Part shown: positions 55,601-59,719 of the stretch, piece by piece
Position numbering within the stretch: the first letter of the stretch is position 1
Layout: the number at the start of each line of letters is the position of its first letter
From: Ifrita kowaldi
Taxonomy: Eukaryota; Chordata; Aves; Passeriformes; Cinclosomatidae
Assembly: GCA_013398055.1 (NCBI GenBank)
Contig: VZRS01014182.1
Span: forward strand, 186,807 to 250,806
DNA: 64,000 nt
Direction of reading: 5' to 3'
The notes under the pieces: model-generated
Seen by the model: only the letters and a program-made list of their open reading frames with translations
The model's database searches: none
Told to the model about the DNA's origin: nothing
Made by a program: the position numbers and the translations under genes

Positions 55601-58600
55601 CTGCTTCCTGTTTAGGAACAGGGAGCCTCACACTATGAGGAAGCCCTGCATCTGGCCCAGCACTCTGCTACTGCAGTTTGTCACGTTGCATTGTCCTTTC
55701 CAAGAACTGATCCCATTCCAGACTGAAAGTACTTTGGGGCTTTTGCCCCCACTAGCCTGACTGGAAAGTTTACCAGGATGGAGTGCTGAGTACTTAAATA
55801 TTTCCCACTTATATTTATTCATGGCCAGTTTTAATCCCTTCTTTTATAAATCTGGTCCTTTTTGCTTAAATAGCTCTTCTTTCCTCTGTTTTTTTATTTA
55901 TTTCTTATCTGATGTCCTATGAAAAAACAGTTACCTTTCTGCAGTGCCCACAGATTTAAGTGCCAGCCTTCGGCTGCACAACTAAATGAAAAAATTGTTT
56001 CAGTCTTTGCTTGTAAGATAATTTCCTTCTTCCCTCCTGATTCCACTCATTCTCCACAGCTGCAGTTTGAACTGACGGATTGCAAGGTGAACAACACTGT
56101 GCAAGGAACCTGTTAGTGTTGGTCTTGCCAAGGCCTCTTGCAGTGACATAAAAACTTCCCTTTTCCAAATGGAAATACGTTGTGGGATGCATCCAGGTAG
56201 TACAATCTTTCTGAAATCAATTGAATCAATCTGATTTCATTGAATCACCACCCAGAAGGCCCCTGCACCAAAATTATTCCTGGTGCCCACGGTCCATTGC
56301 TAGCCGGAAAGGGTCCCTTCCCTCCTTGCACAACAAAACCCAGTTCCATTTTTCCTGACAGCTACTCCGAGCTGCCCGCCTCAGGAAAGCAGCTTTTGGC
56401 CTTTGTGTCATTTTGCAGAGGCAGAGCGACAGCACTTCCCTACCAGGGGCCCTCCAAGGACACCACCAGTCCTGCTTCTCTCAGAGGTTAGATTACCCTT
56501 AGCGCAGTGTTTCATACCAGCTGCCTTCTGACTTAGTAGGAGTACGTAGATCTCAAGGGGTCTCAGAGAAAATCACCCCTGGTTCAGCTGCAGACTCCCC
56601 AAAACACCCCGAGGCAGCCTCTGGCTTCCTGCCTACCCGCTTCAAAAGGGTTCATAACCCTTGGCTGGGCTCCATAGCCCAAGTGTGTACAAGTGGGGGA
56701 ACAAGATTCCTCCGTTTACGATTGAATTTCAGCACAACATTGCCGGGATGCAGCACCGAGGCAGTGTTGGGGCCAGGGCAATGGGAACCAGAGCCAGGCT
56801 GGAGCCACCAGGGCACCTTGTCCAGGAGGGAACCTTGCCAGTGGCGCCGCCATTGTGCCTCTCACAAACACAAACACCTTTCCAGGGCGTTCTGTTCACC
56901 CTCACAAAAGACAGAGATGTCCCGAGTTTATTTCCCATGGTGTGCATCAGTCATCTCGGCAGGGTAGGTCATCCACTGGGCGCTTTGCTGAGGGAGAATG
57001 AAGGCATGAGGCCACGGCTCAGGCGGGGTGAGCAGGTGGGGAGTAGCTGTTCCTCCTCACCGTCCTCCTGTTACCGTAGTCCTTCTCCCCACAAAGGCTC
57101 GTTTGTAAGGATGGCAAAGGCCCAGAACAGAAAAGGGAGGAGGAGGTATAACCTACCTCAGCTGTTACAAGATCTCTTTTCTGTCGAGTTGCATTAAACT
57201 CATTTCTGGAAGAAAACAAAAGGATCTTGTATTATCAAAGGTCCCTGAAGCAACCTGAATAAGCAAGTCCCCAGAGAGAAGTGTTTCTCTCTGATTACCA
57301 TCACTTTATCAAAGAGGTCTTTCTTGGGTTAACATTTAAAAAGGTGATTTTTTTTTGTCAATGTCTCATTTTACAGAATTGGGCGGCACTCCAATTTCTA
57401 CTTGGACAGGGAGGTACCTGGAGCTTTGAAGAGACAAAATAAATAGGCAAAACAGACTTACACAACAGGATACAAAATTGTAAATCAGCTTCTTATTTAC
57501 TTCATGCTACATGTGACTGGCTACAAGTTCCCTAGAGTGTTGCTTGAATATACTCTGATGGTACATTTGATAGCAAGCGATGACTCTTCAGCTGGAGCCA
57601 ACTTTAATTTGTGATTAAGTTTAGAAACAAGGGCATCAAACTATAAAACACACATAGTTCCATCAACATTCCATGATGGCACATCATTTGACATGCATGT
57701 GTGTCCGCTAGATGTATTAGAAGTCATAACAAATACAAAGCTATATCCAATTGGATGCTTCCATTGAAATTGATGGCATAGATCCCATTTAATTCAATGG
57801 GATCAGGAACACTGCCTAGTTTGGGTTTTGTTTGGATTTCAGCTTCTATGTGAAAATTTGTATTGAAAATATTTATTTTAAGGCTGTACAGCACTTACTT
57901 CTCTGTGCTTCAAATAGCAGCTAGGATTTTATCATGCAGTTAAAACTGTAGATGGATACTCATTTAATGTATTTTTCCAGTCATGAAATCATGATCTCAT
58001 GCTGTTTTCATTCCATTATTCCTCTAAGCTTTCTCGAGGACCATAGAAGTATCATTTTTCATAAGGACCTCCATTTTTCTAACAGAGGACCCATGCTCAT
58101 TACGTAAAAACTTGGAAAAGAGTTGTAAACATTCTGAAAGTGTGTTCTACATCCAACCTACATGTAGATGACATTTTACATGTTGAATTCAAGGCTATAT
58201 TTTACTTTCTAACTTGCACTGCATTGCACTTGCTAATTCTTGTTCTGTTTGTAGGACTTGACAAATAAGGAATAAAAACTTACCTCAAAGTTCTTCTCAA
58301 AAGAGAAAGCTTGCAATAAGATCCTGTAGATTAAAAAATCATGAAGTTAAACATTTTTTTCTAAAGCCTGACTCTGGCCTTGGCAAGCAATGTCAAGTTT
58401 AAAAGAACACTATTGAATTTTGAGATTTAACAATCCTGAGTTTTCCAGGGCACCTTTGCACAAACTGTTTCCCAGGAATGTAGCACTACTTGCTCTCCTT
58501 CCTAAAAATTTGATTCTCTCACAGACTCTTCACCTGCAGGTTTTCATGGTTGTAGTTCTGGTACATGCTACCATGAAAAAGTGAAAACAGCTCATAGTTC

Positions 58601-59360
58601 TTCAGAGGCTCATAACAAAAAAATAGAACAGGTAAATAGGTAAAATAGAACCTGAGCTTTCCAGAATCAAACTTCCAGGGTTATAATAATTTTCTGACTG
58701 TGGCTTGTAAGACTCAATTGTAAATAATTTTAAATGAGTCCATGATTAAAACAAACAAACAAATAAACAAAACCAAACAAAACCACAAAACAATTTTTCA
58801 TGTTACATTAGAAATCTTTCTAATTGTTGCAAGGAAATGATCTATGTCATCCAGTTGCATTACATAGAAAATAAGGTAATTTCTGTAACTAGGAGAGCAA
58901 TTATTTACCCTAGCAGTCTAAAAACATTTAAACAAACCGCAGGTGCAGCCTGTTCAAACAAAATCATATCTCATTGAAAATCATTAAATGCTTACTCATC
59001 TGATCATAATAGCAAGAAAGGGAAGAAAGTTAGATTTTGTTCATAAATAATTATTTTGTAACAAATTCAGACACTAAAAACTAATCTTAAAAAGAAGTTG
59101 TATTTTAGTTTCTACACCTGTGAGACAGAATGGTGATATATACTTGTTTAAATTGCAGTTACAAATTCCAGCAAGGTCAAAAAATATAATGATAGAAAAA
59201 GAAGCAGCTGTAATCCTAAAATATTTAGAAAAAATTTTCTAAAACTTAGTATTACTACAAAAAATGGAAAAAAATTCTTACCTTGCAAAGAGGACAGCAG
59301 TGAATGAAGCAAGAATATACTCCATGGTATCATTAAACTGAGCTTTCCTACAATGTTCAT
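1532..59360 (-). CDS. OTOGL: Otogelin-like protein, N-terminal half (32 exons, 3' end outside window)
   Basis: Large secreted VWD-domain glycoprotein. From knowledge of the family, OTOGL is a component of inner-ear acellular membranes such as the tectorial membrane, and its human loss causes recessive hearing impairment. Seen here: 32 exons with GT-AG junctions and consistent phases joining to about 1,263 codons without a stop. By approximate residue: signal peptide 1-26; basic linker 27-75; EGF-like 76-108; VWD1 about 115-269; C8-1 about 290-383; TIL1 384-430; VWD2 478-627; C8-2 about 645-738; TIL2 739-794; D' TIL 837-905; VWD3 927-1107; C8-3 1108-1198; start of AbfB-like domain 1208-1263. 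The start is the first ATG after an in-frame stop (complement of 59409-59411) and opens a classic signal peptide. The family protein is about 2,300 residues, so roughly the last 45% is missing to the left. The closest alternative is the paralogue otogelin (OTOG); the sequence wording and AbfB junction favour OTOGL, but no neighbouring gene is visible to confirm synteny. Confidence 0.87.
1811..2350 (-). mobile_element. Old, diverged avian ERV LTR (ERVL-like), solo
   Basis: On the minus strand it begins near 2350 with TACTAGTTTTGGCT then AATTTTCTTCATA. It passes through a stretch resembling GACCCAAACTGACCAAAGGG (here near 2130-2165) and ends near 1811 with a segment reading TGTGTGGTGCTTAG then GGTTAAGGTCAAGGACA. 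This order matches an LTR I recognise from many bird genomes (TGTACTGGTTTTGGCTGGGA ... TTTAACCACGACA). It is clearly degenerate, with no convincing target duplication and no internal genes. Same orientation as OTOGL, within intron 31. The exact family name is from memory and not verified. Confidence 0.72.
2361..2475 (-). mobile_element. CR1 LINE 3' fragment
   Basis: The minus strand ends in GGTCTTTTCTGACCTTAATT followed by ATTCTATAATTCTATGAA, the CR1 3' terminus. It abuts the right end of the old LTR, so one may have inserted next to the other. In intron 31. Confidence 0.88.
3153..3179 (-). CDS. OTOGL: OTOGL exon 31 (27-bp microexon)
   Basis: Symmetric phase 1-1, nine codons. Encodes AYDCEYYNQG across the junctions, the conserved (Y/P)DCExYNxG link from C8 to the next domain. 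Acceptor CTTTTAG|CTTA, donor CAAG|GTATGT. Skipping would keep frame but remove one Cys. Confidence 0.9.
3696..3852 (-). CDS. OTOGL: OTOGL exon 30: C8-3 end
   Basis: 157 bp, phase 0 in, phase 1 out. Encodes IDVTSFIKNCHTDTCNCNLG, GDCECLCTSIAAYAHKCCQQ, GAAIHWRSPLLC: the CxCxxGGDCxCLCxxIAAYA segment typical of D3. Acceptor TTTTCCCCCCTGTAG|ATTG, donor CTGTG|GTATGT. Confidence 0.96.
3853..6628 (-). other. OTOGL intron 29, no gene recognised
   Basis: A GC-richer patch near 4640-5380 holds an open frame on the plus strand (4889-5383) with no recognisable domain and no splice context. A tandem AGCAACAAAA duplication lies near 5188-5209. Confidence 0.6.
6629..6745 (-). CDS. OTOGL: OTOGL exon 29: C8-3 start
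   Basis: 117 bp, phase 0-0. Encodes CKSPNETLRPCEVHQSKFPY, AKKECSILYSDLFAPCRNV: the KKECSIL-x7-F-x2-C core of C8. Acceptor CTTCCTTGTTTTCAAG|TGCA, donor AATGTG|GTAAGT. Confidence 0.94.
6746..8938 (-). other. OTOGL intron 28, no gene recognised
   Basis: AT-rich with a GC-richer patch at about 7330-7560. Near 7040-7130 the wording (GCACTGACTTTAAATGGAGT) resembles ancient amniote interspersed repeats, but it is too short and diverged to call. Confidence 0.45.
8939..9058 (-). CDS. OTOGL: OTOGL exon 28: VWD3 end, AGLCGNFDKY
   Basis: 120 bp, phase 0-0. Encodes GKLAGLCGNFDKYTSNDLTT and VRNAQVFGDSWVLGQ, the GLCGNFD calcium loop and the conserved xFGDSW helix. Acceptor TCTTCTCCTTCAG|GGCA, donor GGACAG|GTAAGT. 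Confidence 0.95.
9059..10720 (-). other. OTOGL intron 27, nothing recognised
   Basis: AT-rich sequence without an identifiable element or conserved open frame. Confidence 0.5.
10721..10867 (-). CDS. OTOGL: OTOGL exon 27: VWD3
   Basis: 147 bp, symmetric phase 0-0. Encodes QLWKAGYYTVIHFPEQDITI, LWDKKTMMHVKVGPRWK: the LWDxxTxxxVKVxPxW strand of D3. Acceptor CATTTGTGTCAG|AAGA is short in pyrimidines. Donor TGGAAG|GTGAGC. Confidence 0.93.
11341..11475 (-). CDS. OTOGL: OTOGL exon 26: VWD3
   Basis: 135 bp, symmetric phase 0-0. Encodes STDNSNISIIAQNKKCFDND and IVCSKNVFITVGDTEIYFSE, the central VWD3 strands with the C-x6-C pair. Acceptor TTAATGTTGCAG|AGCA, donor AAACAG|GTTAGT. Confidence 0.93.
11951..11980. 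repeat. Three tandem copies of a 10-bp unit
   Basis: CATCAAAATT repeated: two perfect copies and a third ending in CT. Intron 25, near exon 26. Confidence 0.85.
19372..19430. repeat. Degenerate AT-rich tandem repeat
   Basis: Three spaced copies of TTATTTTACAAATA within about 50 bp, probably replication slippage. Intron 25. Confidence 0.75.
20462..20525. repeat. Imperfect tandem repeat of TTTTTCTGAGAA-like units
   Basis: AATATTTTTTCTGAG occurs at the start and end of the stretch with a shorter TTTTTCTGAGAATA between. Intron 25. Confidence 0.7.
21921..22000 (+). mobile_element. CR1 LINE 3' terminal fragment
   Basis: Reads CCATGGCAGGGCGGTTGGAC, GACCTTTAAAGGTCCCTTCC, and ends with the CR1 microsatellite-like ATTCTGTG octamer repeats. 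Severely 5'-truncated. In intron 25, about 0.9 kb left of the longer CR1. Confidence 0.93.
22881..23312 (+). mobile_element. CR1 LINE 3' fragment
   Basis: Shows the typical order of the avian CR1 tail: CAGAGGGCAACAAAGATGAT, CTGGGCCTGTTCAGCCTCCA, AGGGGACCTCATCAAAGT, AAGAACTTCTTTACTGTGC, AGCACTGGAACAGATTGTCC, and the ending CCAACCTGACCCGTTCTGTG. It is 5'-truncated and diverged. Short open frames across it are decayed CR1 3' sequence, not host genes. Antisense to OTOGL in intron 25. Confidence 0.92.
25300..25438 (-). CDS. OTOGL: OTOGL exon 25: start of VWD3
   Basis: 139 bp, phase 2 in, phase 0 out. Encodes VCRRGVFNCTSYPCPAVCTI, YGDRHYYTFDGLEYDYVSDC and QTYLLK, the VWD3 entry with the YGDxHYxTFDG signature. 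Acceptor GTTTCCCTTGCAG|TGTT, donor TAAAG|GTAAGA. The next coding exon is 13.8 kb away. Confidence 0.96.
25439..27893 (-). other. OTOGL introns 24 and 23 around exon 24
   Basis: The span 25439-26690 is AT-rich with nothing recognised. The span 26799-27893 has a GC-richer patch near 26990-27300 with overlapping open frames on both strands, none with a known domain. Confidence 0.5.
26691..26798 (-). CDS. OTOGL: OTOGL exon 24: D' end
   Basis: 108 bp, symmetric phase 2-2. Encodes MAEHRGKCYIPESCPCTWKD and REFLSGEVIATPCYTC, the CIPxxCPC motif ending TIL plus the following Cys-rich strand. Acceptor TTTTATTTTGAAG|GATG, donor CACCTG|GTGAGT. Confidence 0.93.
27894..28056 (-). CDS. OTOGL: OTOGL exon 23: D' TIL
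   Basis: 163 bp, phase 1 in, phase 2 out. Encodes VHICPEGKIYYDCRSPVPGL, GANCGISCANLAMNFSCVPS and CASGCICPSG, a TIL repeat without its own VWD-C8, as in the D' unit of VWF. Acceptor TTTTGCATTTGAAG|TTCA has a modest pyrimidine tract. Donor TCTGG|GTAAGC. Confidence 0.92.
28737..28789 (-). CDS. OTOGL: OTOGL exon 22 (53 bp)
   Basis: Phase 2 in, phase 1 out. Encodes QCLNGTVKCIEATTENT after a split Cys codon: the CxCxNGxxxC motif that closes the post-TIL segment, with an NGT sequon. Acceptor CTTTCTTTTCTAG|TCAA, donor CACAG|GTAATT. Confidence 0.9.
29327..29401 (-). CDS. OTOGL: OTOGL exon 21 (75 bp)
   Basis: Symmetric phase 2-2. Encodes SGCHCHYKGKALQPGEILPT then PSGSC. This is the CxCxYxGxxxxPGE strand that follows TIL modules. 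Acceptor ATTCTTTTAACAG|ATCT, donor TCCTG|GTAGGT. Confidence 0.92.
30485..30650 (-). CDS. OTOGL: OTOGL exon 20: TIL2
   Basis: 166 bp, phase 1 in, phase 2 out. Encodes VMCHSGMLYHQCSSFCKRSC and CADDCAEGCNCPDGKYFEES, a TIL repeat with the EGCNCPDGKY signature. Acceptor CTCTTTCCTCCAG|CTGT, donor TCTAT|GTAAGT. Confidence 0.95.
31021..31082 (+). mobile_element. CR1 LINE 3' terminal fragment
   Basis: Reads GTTGGACTTGGATAACCCTT, GTGAGTCCCTTCCAAATCAG, then AAGATTCTGTGA, the CR1 end. Only about 60 bp remains. In intron 19. Confidence 0.8.
31492..31701 (-). CDS. OTOGL: OTOGL exon 19: C8-2
   Basis: 210 bp, symmetric phase 1-1. Encodes the C8 core: HCDVINQDIFAPCHAYISPG, LYYQLCRFDACKCGSSCLCN and ALAHYAYVCGKHGVIVDFRS. 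This shows the conserved CxC-xxCLC-A spacing. Relatively GC-rich for the window. Acceptor CTTCTCTCAG|CTGG, donor ACTGTG|GTGAGT. Confidence 0.96.
31702..33533 (-). other. OTOGL intron 18, contains the assembly gap
   Basis: Apparent length 1,832 bp including the 25 N. True length is unknown. No element recognised outside the poly-A tracts at the gap. Confidence 0.55.
33351..33375. other. Assembly gap (25 N)
   Basis: Unknown bases flanked by poly-A on both sides (33337-33350 and 33384-33402). A fixed short run of N usually marks a gap of unestimated size. Lies in intron 18, about 160 bp from exon 18, so no coding bases are lost. Confidence 0.97.
33534..33658 (-). CDS. OTOGL: OTOGL exon 18: VWD2-C8-2 junction
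   Basis: 125 bp, phase 2 in, phase 1 out. Encodes SPAGMIEGTPQLHANAWKVS and SACSMPINIPVVDPCNVNQQ, the NAWKVSSxC linker that begins C8. Acceptor TTTTCTTTTTCAG|GTCT, donor AAATG|GTATGT. The assembly gap lies about 160 bp to the left, inside the next intron. Confidence 0.94.
34576..34753 (-). CDS. OTOGL: OTOGL exon 17: VWD2 end, LGLCGTYNGN
   Basis: 178 bp, phase 1 in, phase 2 out. Encodes FFVQLKTSFGLKILFAKDGE, the DVRWKRRT strand and LGLCGTYNGNLRDDFL. The first Cys of the usual CGLC motif is Leu, unlike D1. Acceptor TTTTGCTATGTTCAG|GGGC, donor TTTCT|GTAAGT. Confidence 0.95.
36379..36502 (-). CDS. OTOGL: OTOGL exon 16: VWD2 middle
   Basis: 124 bp, phase 0 in, phase 1 out. Encodes NFDHACIESVTLVLEDDVRK and QVTLTRSGQIQTVPNQVFNL. 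Acceptor GTTTCTACTTAG|AACT, donor CAATG|GTAAGA. Confidence 0.93.
37718..37748. repeat. A/G-rich simple repeat
   Basis: A-run followed by GAAAAA units. Intron 15. Confidence 0.85.
38097..38242 (-). CDS. OTOGL: OTOGL exon 15: start of VWD2
   Basis: 146 bp, phase 1 in, phase 0 out. Encodes ECSITGSSHFTTFDGRHFTF and LGICQYILVKGTGKNKFTIT, the VWD entry with the FTTFDGRHF signature. Ends at APCGQ. Acceptor TTTTCTCTCAAG|CTGA, donor GGACAG|GTATGC. Confidence 0.95.
39631..39677 (-). CDS. OTOGL: OTOGL exon 14 (47 bp)
   Basis: Phase 2 in, phase 1 out. Encodes CVCVGGIWNCTDHDCP, the conserved WNCTD-xxCP motif that precedes each VWD, with an NCT sequon. Acceptor TTTTTCTTTTTAG|TGTT, donor TCCAG|GTATTT. The intron before it is only 240 bp, the shortest here. 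Confidence 0.93.
39918..40026 (-). CDS. OTOGL: OTOGL exon 13: post-TIL1 segment
   Basis: 109 bp, phase 1 in, phase 2 out. Encodes GLIMENGTCISLSSCPCIYH and GTAFPVGSEIEQECSN; the final Cys codon is split into exon 14. Corresponds to the E/VWC-like strand between TIL and the next VWD. Acceptor TTTCCCAATAG|GTCT, donor AACTG|GTATGT. Confidence 0.93.
40709..40834 (-). CDS. OTOGL: OTOGL exon 12: TIL1
   Basis: 126 bp, symmetric phase 1-1. Encodes a trypsin-inhibitor-like repeat: CEDTFVHRDCISCCPPTC, TFEKECLGSNLHCLDGCYCP. The CxDGCyCPdG ending is diagnostic of TIL. Acceptor GTTTTTTTCAG|CTGA, donor AGATG|GTAAAT. Confidence 0.95.
41496..41602 (-). CDS. OTOGL: OTOGL exon 11: C8-1 end
   Basis: 107 bp, phase 2 in, phase 1 out. 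Encodes VDDDETYCRAVTEYARACSH and WRDDFPAC, the second half of C8 (Cys-rich, with the conserved YARAC helix). Acceptor TTTATCATTTCAG|AGTG, donor CTGTA|GTAAGA. Confidence 0.94.
43480..43790. repeat. Possible ancient interspersed repeat
   Basis: The stretch GTTTCCTTGAATCTATGTAA ... TTGTCAGGCTGGTTCTGAGC ... CATTTTGAACTTAGTTCTTC ... CATTCTGGTCTCACACAAAA resembles old amniote LINE-derived sequence (CR1/L3 type) by wording. It is too diverged to assign firmly. In intron 10. Confidence 0.35.
43824..43930 (-). CDS. OTOGL: OTOGL exon 10: C8-1
   Basis: 107 bp, phase 0 in, phase 2 out. Encodes DIFFKCQIFLQFPFLSCHES and PYSYISSCMNDLC, a C8 domain core. Acceptor TTAATGCACAG|GACA, donor TGCAG|GTAAGT. An internal TTTTCTCAG at 43884 looks like an acceptor but would put a TGA in frame. 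Confidence 0.92.
44565..44692 (-). CDS. OTOGL: OTOGL exon 9: VWD1-C8 junction
   Basis: 128 bp, phase 1 in, phase 0 out. Encodes EYTEDIAEFANSW, the segment linking VWD to C8. The right boundary is ambiguous: TAG at 44693-44695 and CAG at 44696-44698 (complement) are tandem acceptors three bases apart, both in frame, differing by one residue. I give the coding-strand-downstream choice. Donor CTGAG|GTAAAC. Confidence 0.88.
44696..47390 (-). other. OTOGL intron 8, nothing recognised
   Basis: 2.7 kb, AT-rich. No repeat family or conserved open frame was identified. Confidence 0.5.
47391..47596 (-). CDS. OTOGL: OTOGL exon 8: VWD1 end with CGLCGNFNGN
   Basis: 206 bp, phase 2 in, phase 1 out. Includes GFSLAWDGNSGIYIKL and GEPCGLCGNFNGNKYDDLLL, the hallmark CGLC motif plus the Asn/Asp calcium-site loop of VWD modules. 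D1 keeps both motif cysteines. In VWF and mucins this motif is linked to multimer assembly; that role is not shown for OTOGL here. Confidence 0.95.
47597..51575 (-). other. OTOGL introns 7 and 6 around exon 7
   Basis: AT-rich intronic DNA. The short open frames seen have no domain signature or paired splice sites consistent with the protein. Confidence 0.5.
48770..48891 (-). CDS. OTOGL: OTOGL exon 7: VWD1 middle
   Basis: 122 bp, phase 0 in, phase 2 out. Encodes VHNSPHCYSSVYTCHRSISL and a strand with EEIMISGHEVRKNGI, the central VWD beta-strands. Acceptor CCCCTCAAAG|GTTC, donor TCAG|GTGAGT. Confidence 0.92.
51576..51730 (-). CDS. OTOGL: OTOGL exon 6: start of VWD1
   Basis: 155 bp, phase 1 in, phase 0 out. 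Carries the VWD entry signature: ICKSWGQYNFETFDGIYYYF followed by PGNCSYIFAKDC. NCS is a glycosylation sequon. Acceptor TTCTCTCCAG|TACC. A weaker downstream AG (TGGTAAG|GACC) was not chosen because it breaks phase with exon 5. Confidence 0.93.
51731..54259 (-). other. OTOGL introns 5 and 4 around exon 5
   Basis: Intron 4 carries a lysine-rich open frame on the plus strand (53204-53386) of unknown status. The rest is AT-rich without recognised elements. Confidence 0.5.
52441..52539 (-). CDS. OTOGL: OTOGL exon 5: EGF-like segment
   Basis: Phase 1 in and out, 99 bp. Encodes a cysteine-rich EGF-like unit: CPQECLNGAACTEAGDCDC, then a Gln-rich loop and a closing Cys. Acceptor CTTGCTTACAG|GTTC and donor ATTG|GTAAGT. 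A symmetric 1-1 exon is typical of EGF modules. Its position before the first VWD matches the otogelin family. Confidence 0.9.
54260..54317 (-). CDS. OTOGL: OTOGL exon 4 (58 bp)
   Basis: Acceptor TTTCTCTGACAG|GTTC and donor GGAG|GTCAGT. Phase 0 in, phase 1 out. Encodes VQAASRFHHHGALVRSPPG, a low-complexity linker before the EGF-like exon. An LTR lies about 115 bp upstream on the coding strand (54438-55167). Confidence 0.82.
54432..54437. repeat. Target-site duplication, left copy (ATTTGC)
   Basis: Direct repeat ATTTGC immediately 5' of the LTR start; identical to 55168-55173. Confidence 0.88.
54438..55167 (+). mobile_element. Solo LTR of an endogenous retrovirus with 6-bp target duplication
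   Basis: 730 bp beginning TGTGGCGGTGGC and ending GACCCCGACA (TG...CA ends), flanked on both sides by a perfect ATTTGC duplication (54432-54437 and 55168-55173). Internal LTR signals in order: TATA-like TATTTAAG at 54892-54899, AATAAA at 54970-54975, then a GC-rich U5-like tail. No retroviral coding sequence lies next to it, so it is a recombined solo LTR. A 6-bp duplication suits class II/alpha-type avian ERVs. It is antisense to OTOGL in intron 3. The open frame at 54706-55257 runs across it and is not a gene. Confidence 0.9.
55168..55173. repeat. Target-site duplication, right copy (ATTTGC)
   Basis: Direct repeat ATTTGC immediately 3' of the LTR end; identical to 54432-54437. Confidence 0.88.
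55174..57156 (-). other. OTOGL intron 3, right part
   Basis: GC-richer than its surroundings, especially 56240-57060, with long chance open frames on both strands. No repeat family or gene was recognised. Confidence 0.5.
57157..57205 (-). CDS. OTOGL: OTOGL exon 3 (49 bp)
   Basis: Strong acceptor TTTTCTTCCAG|AAAT and donor CTGAG|GTAGGT. Phase 2 in, phase 0 out. Encodes NEFNATRQKRDLVTAE after a split Arg codon. It contains an NAT glycosylation sequon and a basic RQKR stretch that resembles a furin-type site; whether it is cleaved is not known. Confidence 0.82.
58284..58323 (-). CDS. OTOGL: OTOGL exon 2 (40 bp)
   Basis: Acceptor CTACAG|GATC and donor TGAG|GTAAGT fit phase 1 in and phase 2 out. 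Encodes about 13 residues, GSYCKLSLLRRTLR, basic and just after the signal peptide. The short length leaves little similarity to judge by; support comes from the splice sites and from frame continuity with exons 1 and 3. Confidence 0.78.
58747..58800. repeat. A-rich (AAAC)n-type simple repeat
   Basis: AAACAAACAAACAAATAAAC continuing as CAAAACCAAACAAAACC. Low-complexity sequence in intron 1. Confidence 0.85.
59282..59360 (-). CDS. OTOGL: OTOGL exon 1 coding part: initiator Met and signal peptide
   Basis: Encodes a 26-residue leader beginning MNIVGKLSLMIPW, with a basic start and a hydrophobic core, typical of a secretory signal. The ATG has A at -3. An in-frame TAA lies 49 bases 5' of it on the coding strand with no other ATG between. 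Donor CAAG|GTAAGAA; ends in phase 1. The 5' UTR lies to the right and its boundary is not resolved. Confidence 0.88.
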
Positions 59361-59694
59361 TTCAGTATAAGTTAGAAAAAGGGAATTTATCCAAATCAAT
59401 GGCTTTGATTATATGGCATCTTACAACTATGTATTTCTACAGTGTGTTTAAATCCTTTAGAGGTTAGATAATTGGACTCATTATTTCAAATAATGCAATG
59501 CAGAAAAGGGAAAGAGCAGGAGACATCAAGCTTGGTAGCTACATACAGCTCGAGGAGCTTTGCGAGCGTTGCGTTCAACTTCCTGGCTGCACGTCTCTCA
59601 TTAGCAATGCATGGTAGCTCCTCAGCACAGTCTGTATTAGTTACACTTCCACCAGACCTGCGAGCATTACTCCCCTGTTGAATTGAATCGGCCC
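59361..59694 (-). promoter_or_regulatory. OTOGL: Probable OTOGL 5' UTR / leader
   Basis: Region between the ATG and the candidate TATA box. It has an in-frame stop (complement of 59409-59411) and several out-of-frame upstream ATGs on the coding strand. It is richer in CpG than the flanks near 59560-59600. Whether it is one exon or contains a leader intron cannot be settled from sequence alone. Confidence 0.4.
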
Positions 59695-59700
59695 TTTATA
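59695..59700 (-). promoter_or_regulatory. Candidate TATA box for OTOGL
   Basis: The minus strand reads GTGTTATAAAGGGCC here, a canonical TATAAA followed by G-rich sequence. Transcription would start about 25-30 bp further, near 59665-59672, some 310 bp before the ATG. Position and orientation fit, but no CAAT or initiator element is clear. Confidence 0.4.
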
Positions 59701-59719
59701 ACACGGCAGACAATGACAG

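Larger units (their letters stand above)
57206..59281 (-). other. OTOGL introns 2 and 1 around exon 2
   Basis: AT-rich. Contains an 8-bp-arm inverted repeat at 57781-57804 (GATCCCAT...ATGGGATC) and the simple repeat at 58747-58800. Confidence 0.5.

Noticed and set aside
56661..57197. 178-codon open frame on the plus strand
   Set aside because: Sits in a GC-rich patch where stops are rare and overlaps OTOGL exon 3 antisense. No recognisable domain.
59361..59399. Longer N-terminus reading MIWINSLF before the signal peptide
   Set aside because: The first codon there is TTG, not ATG. The first true ATG after the in-frame stop is the complement of 59358-59360.
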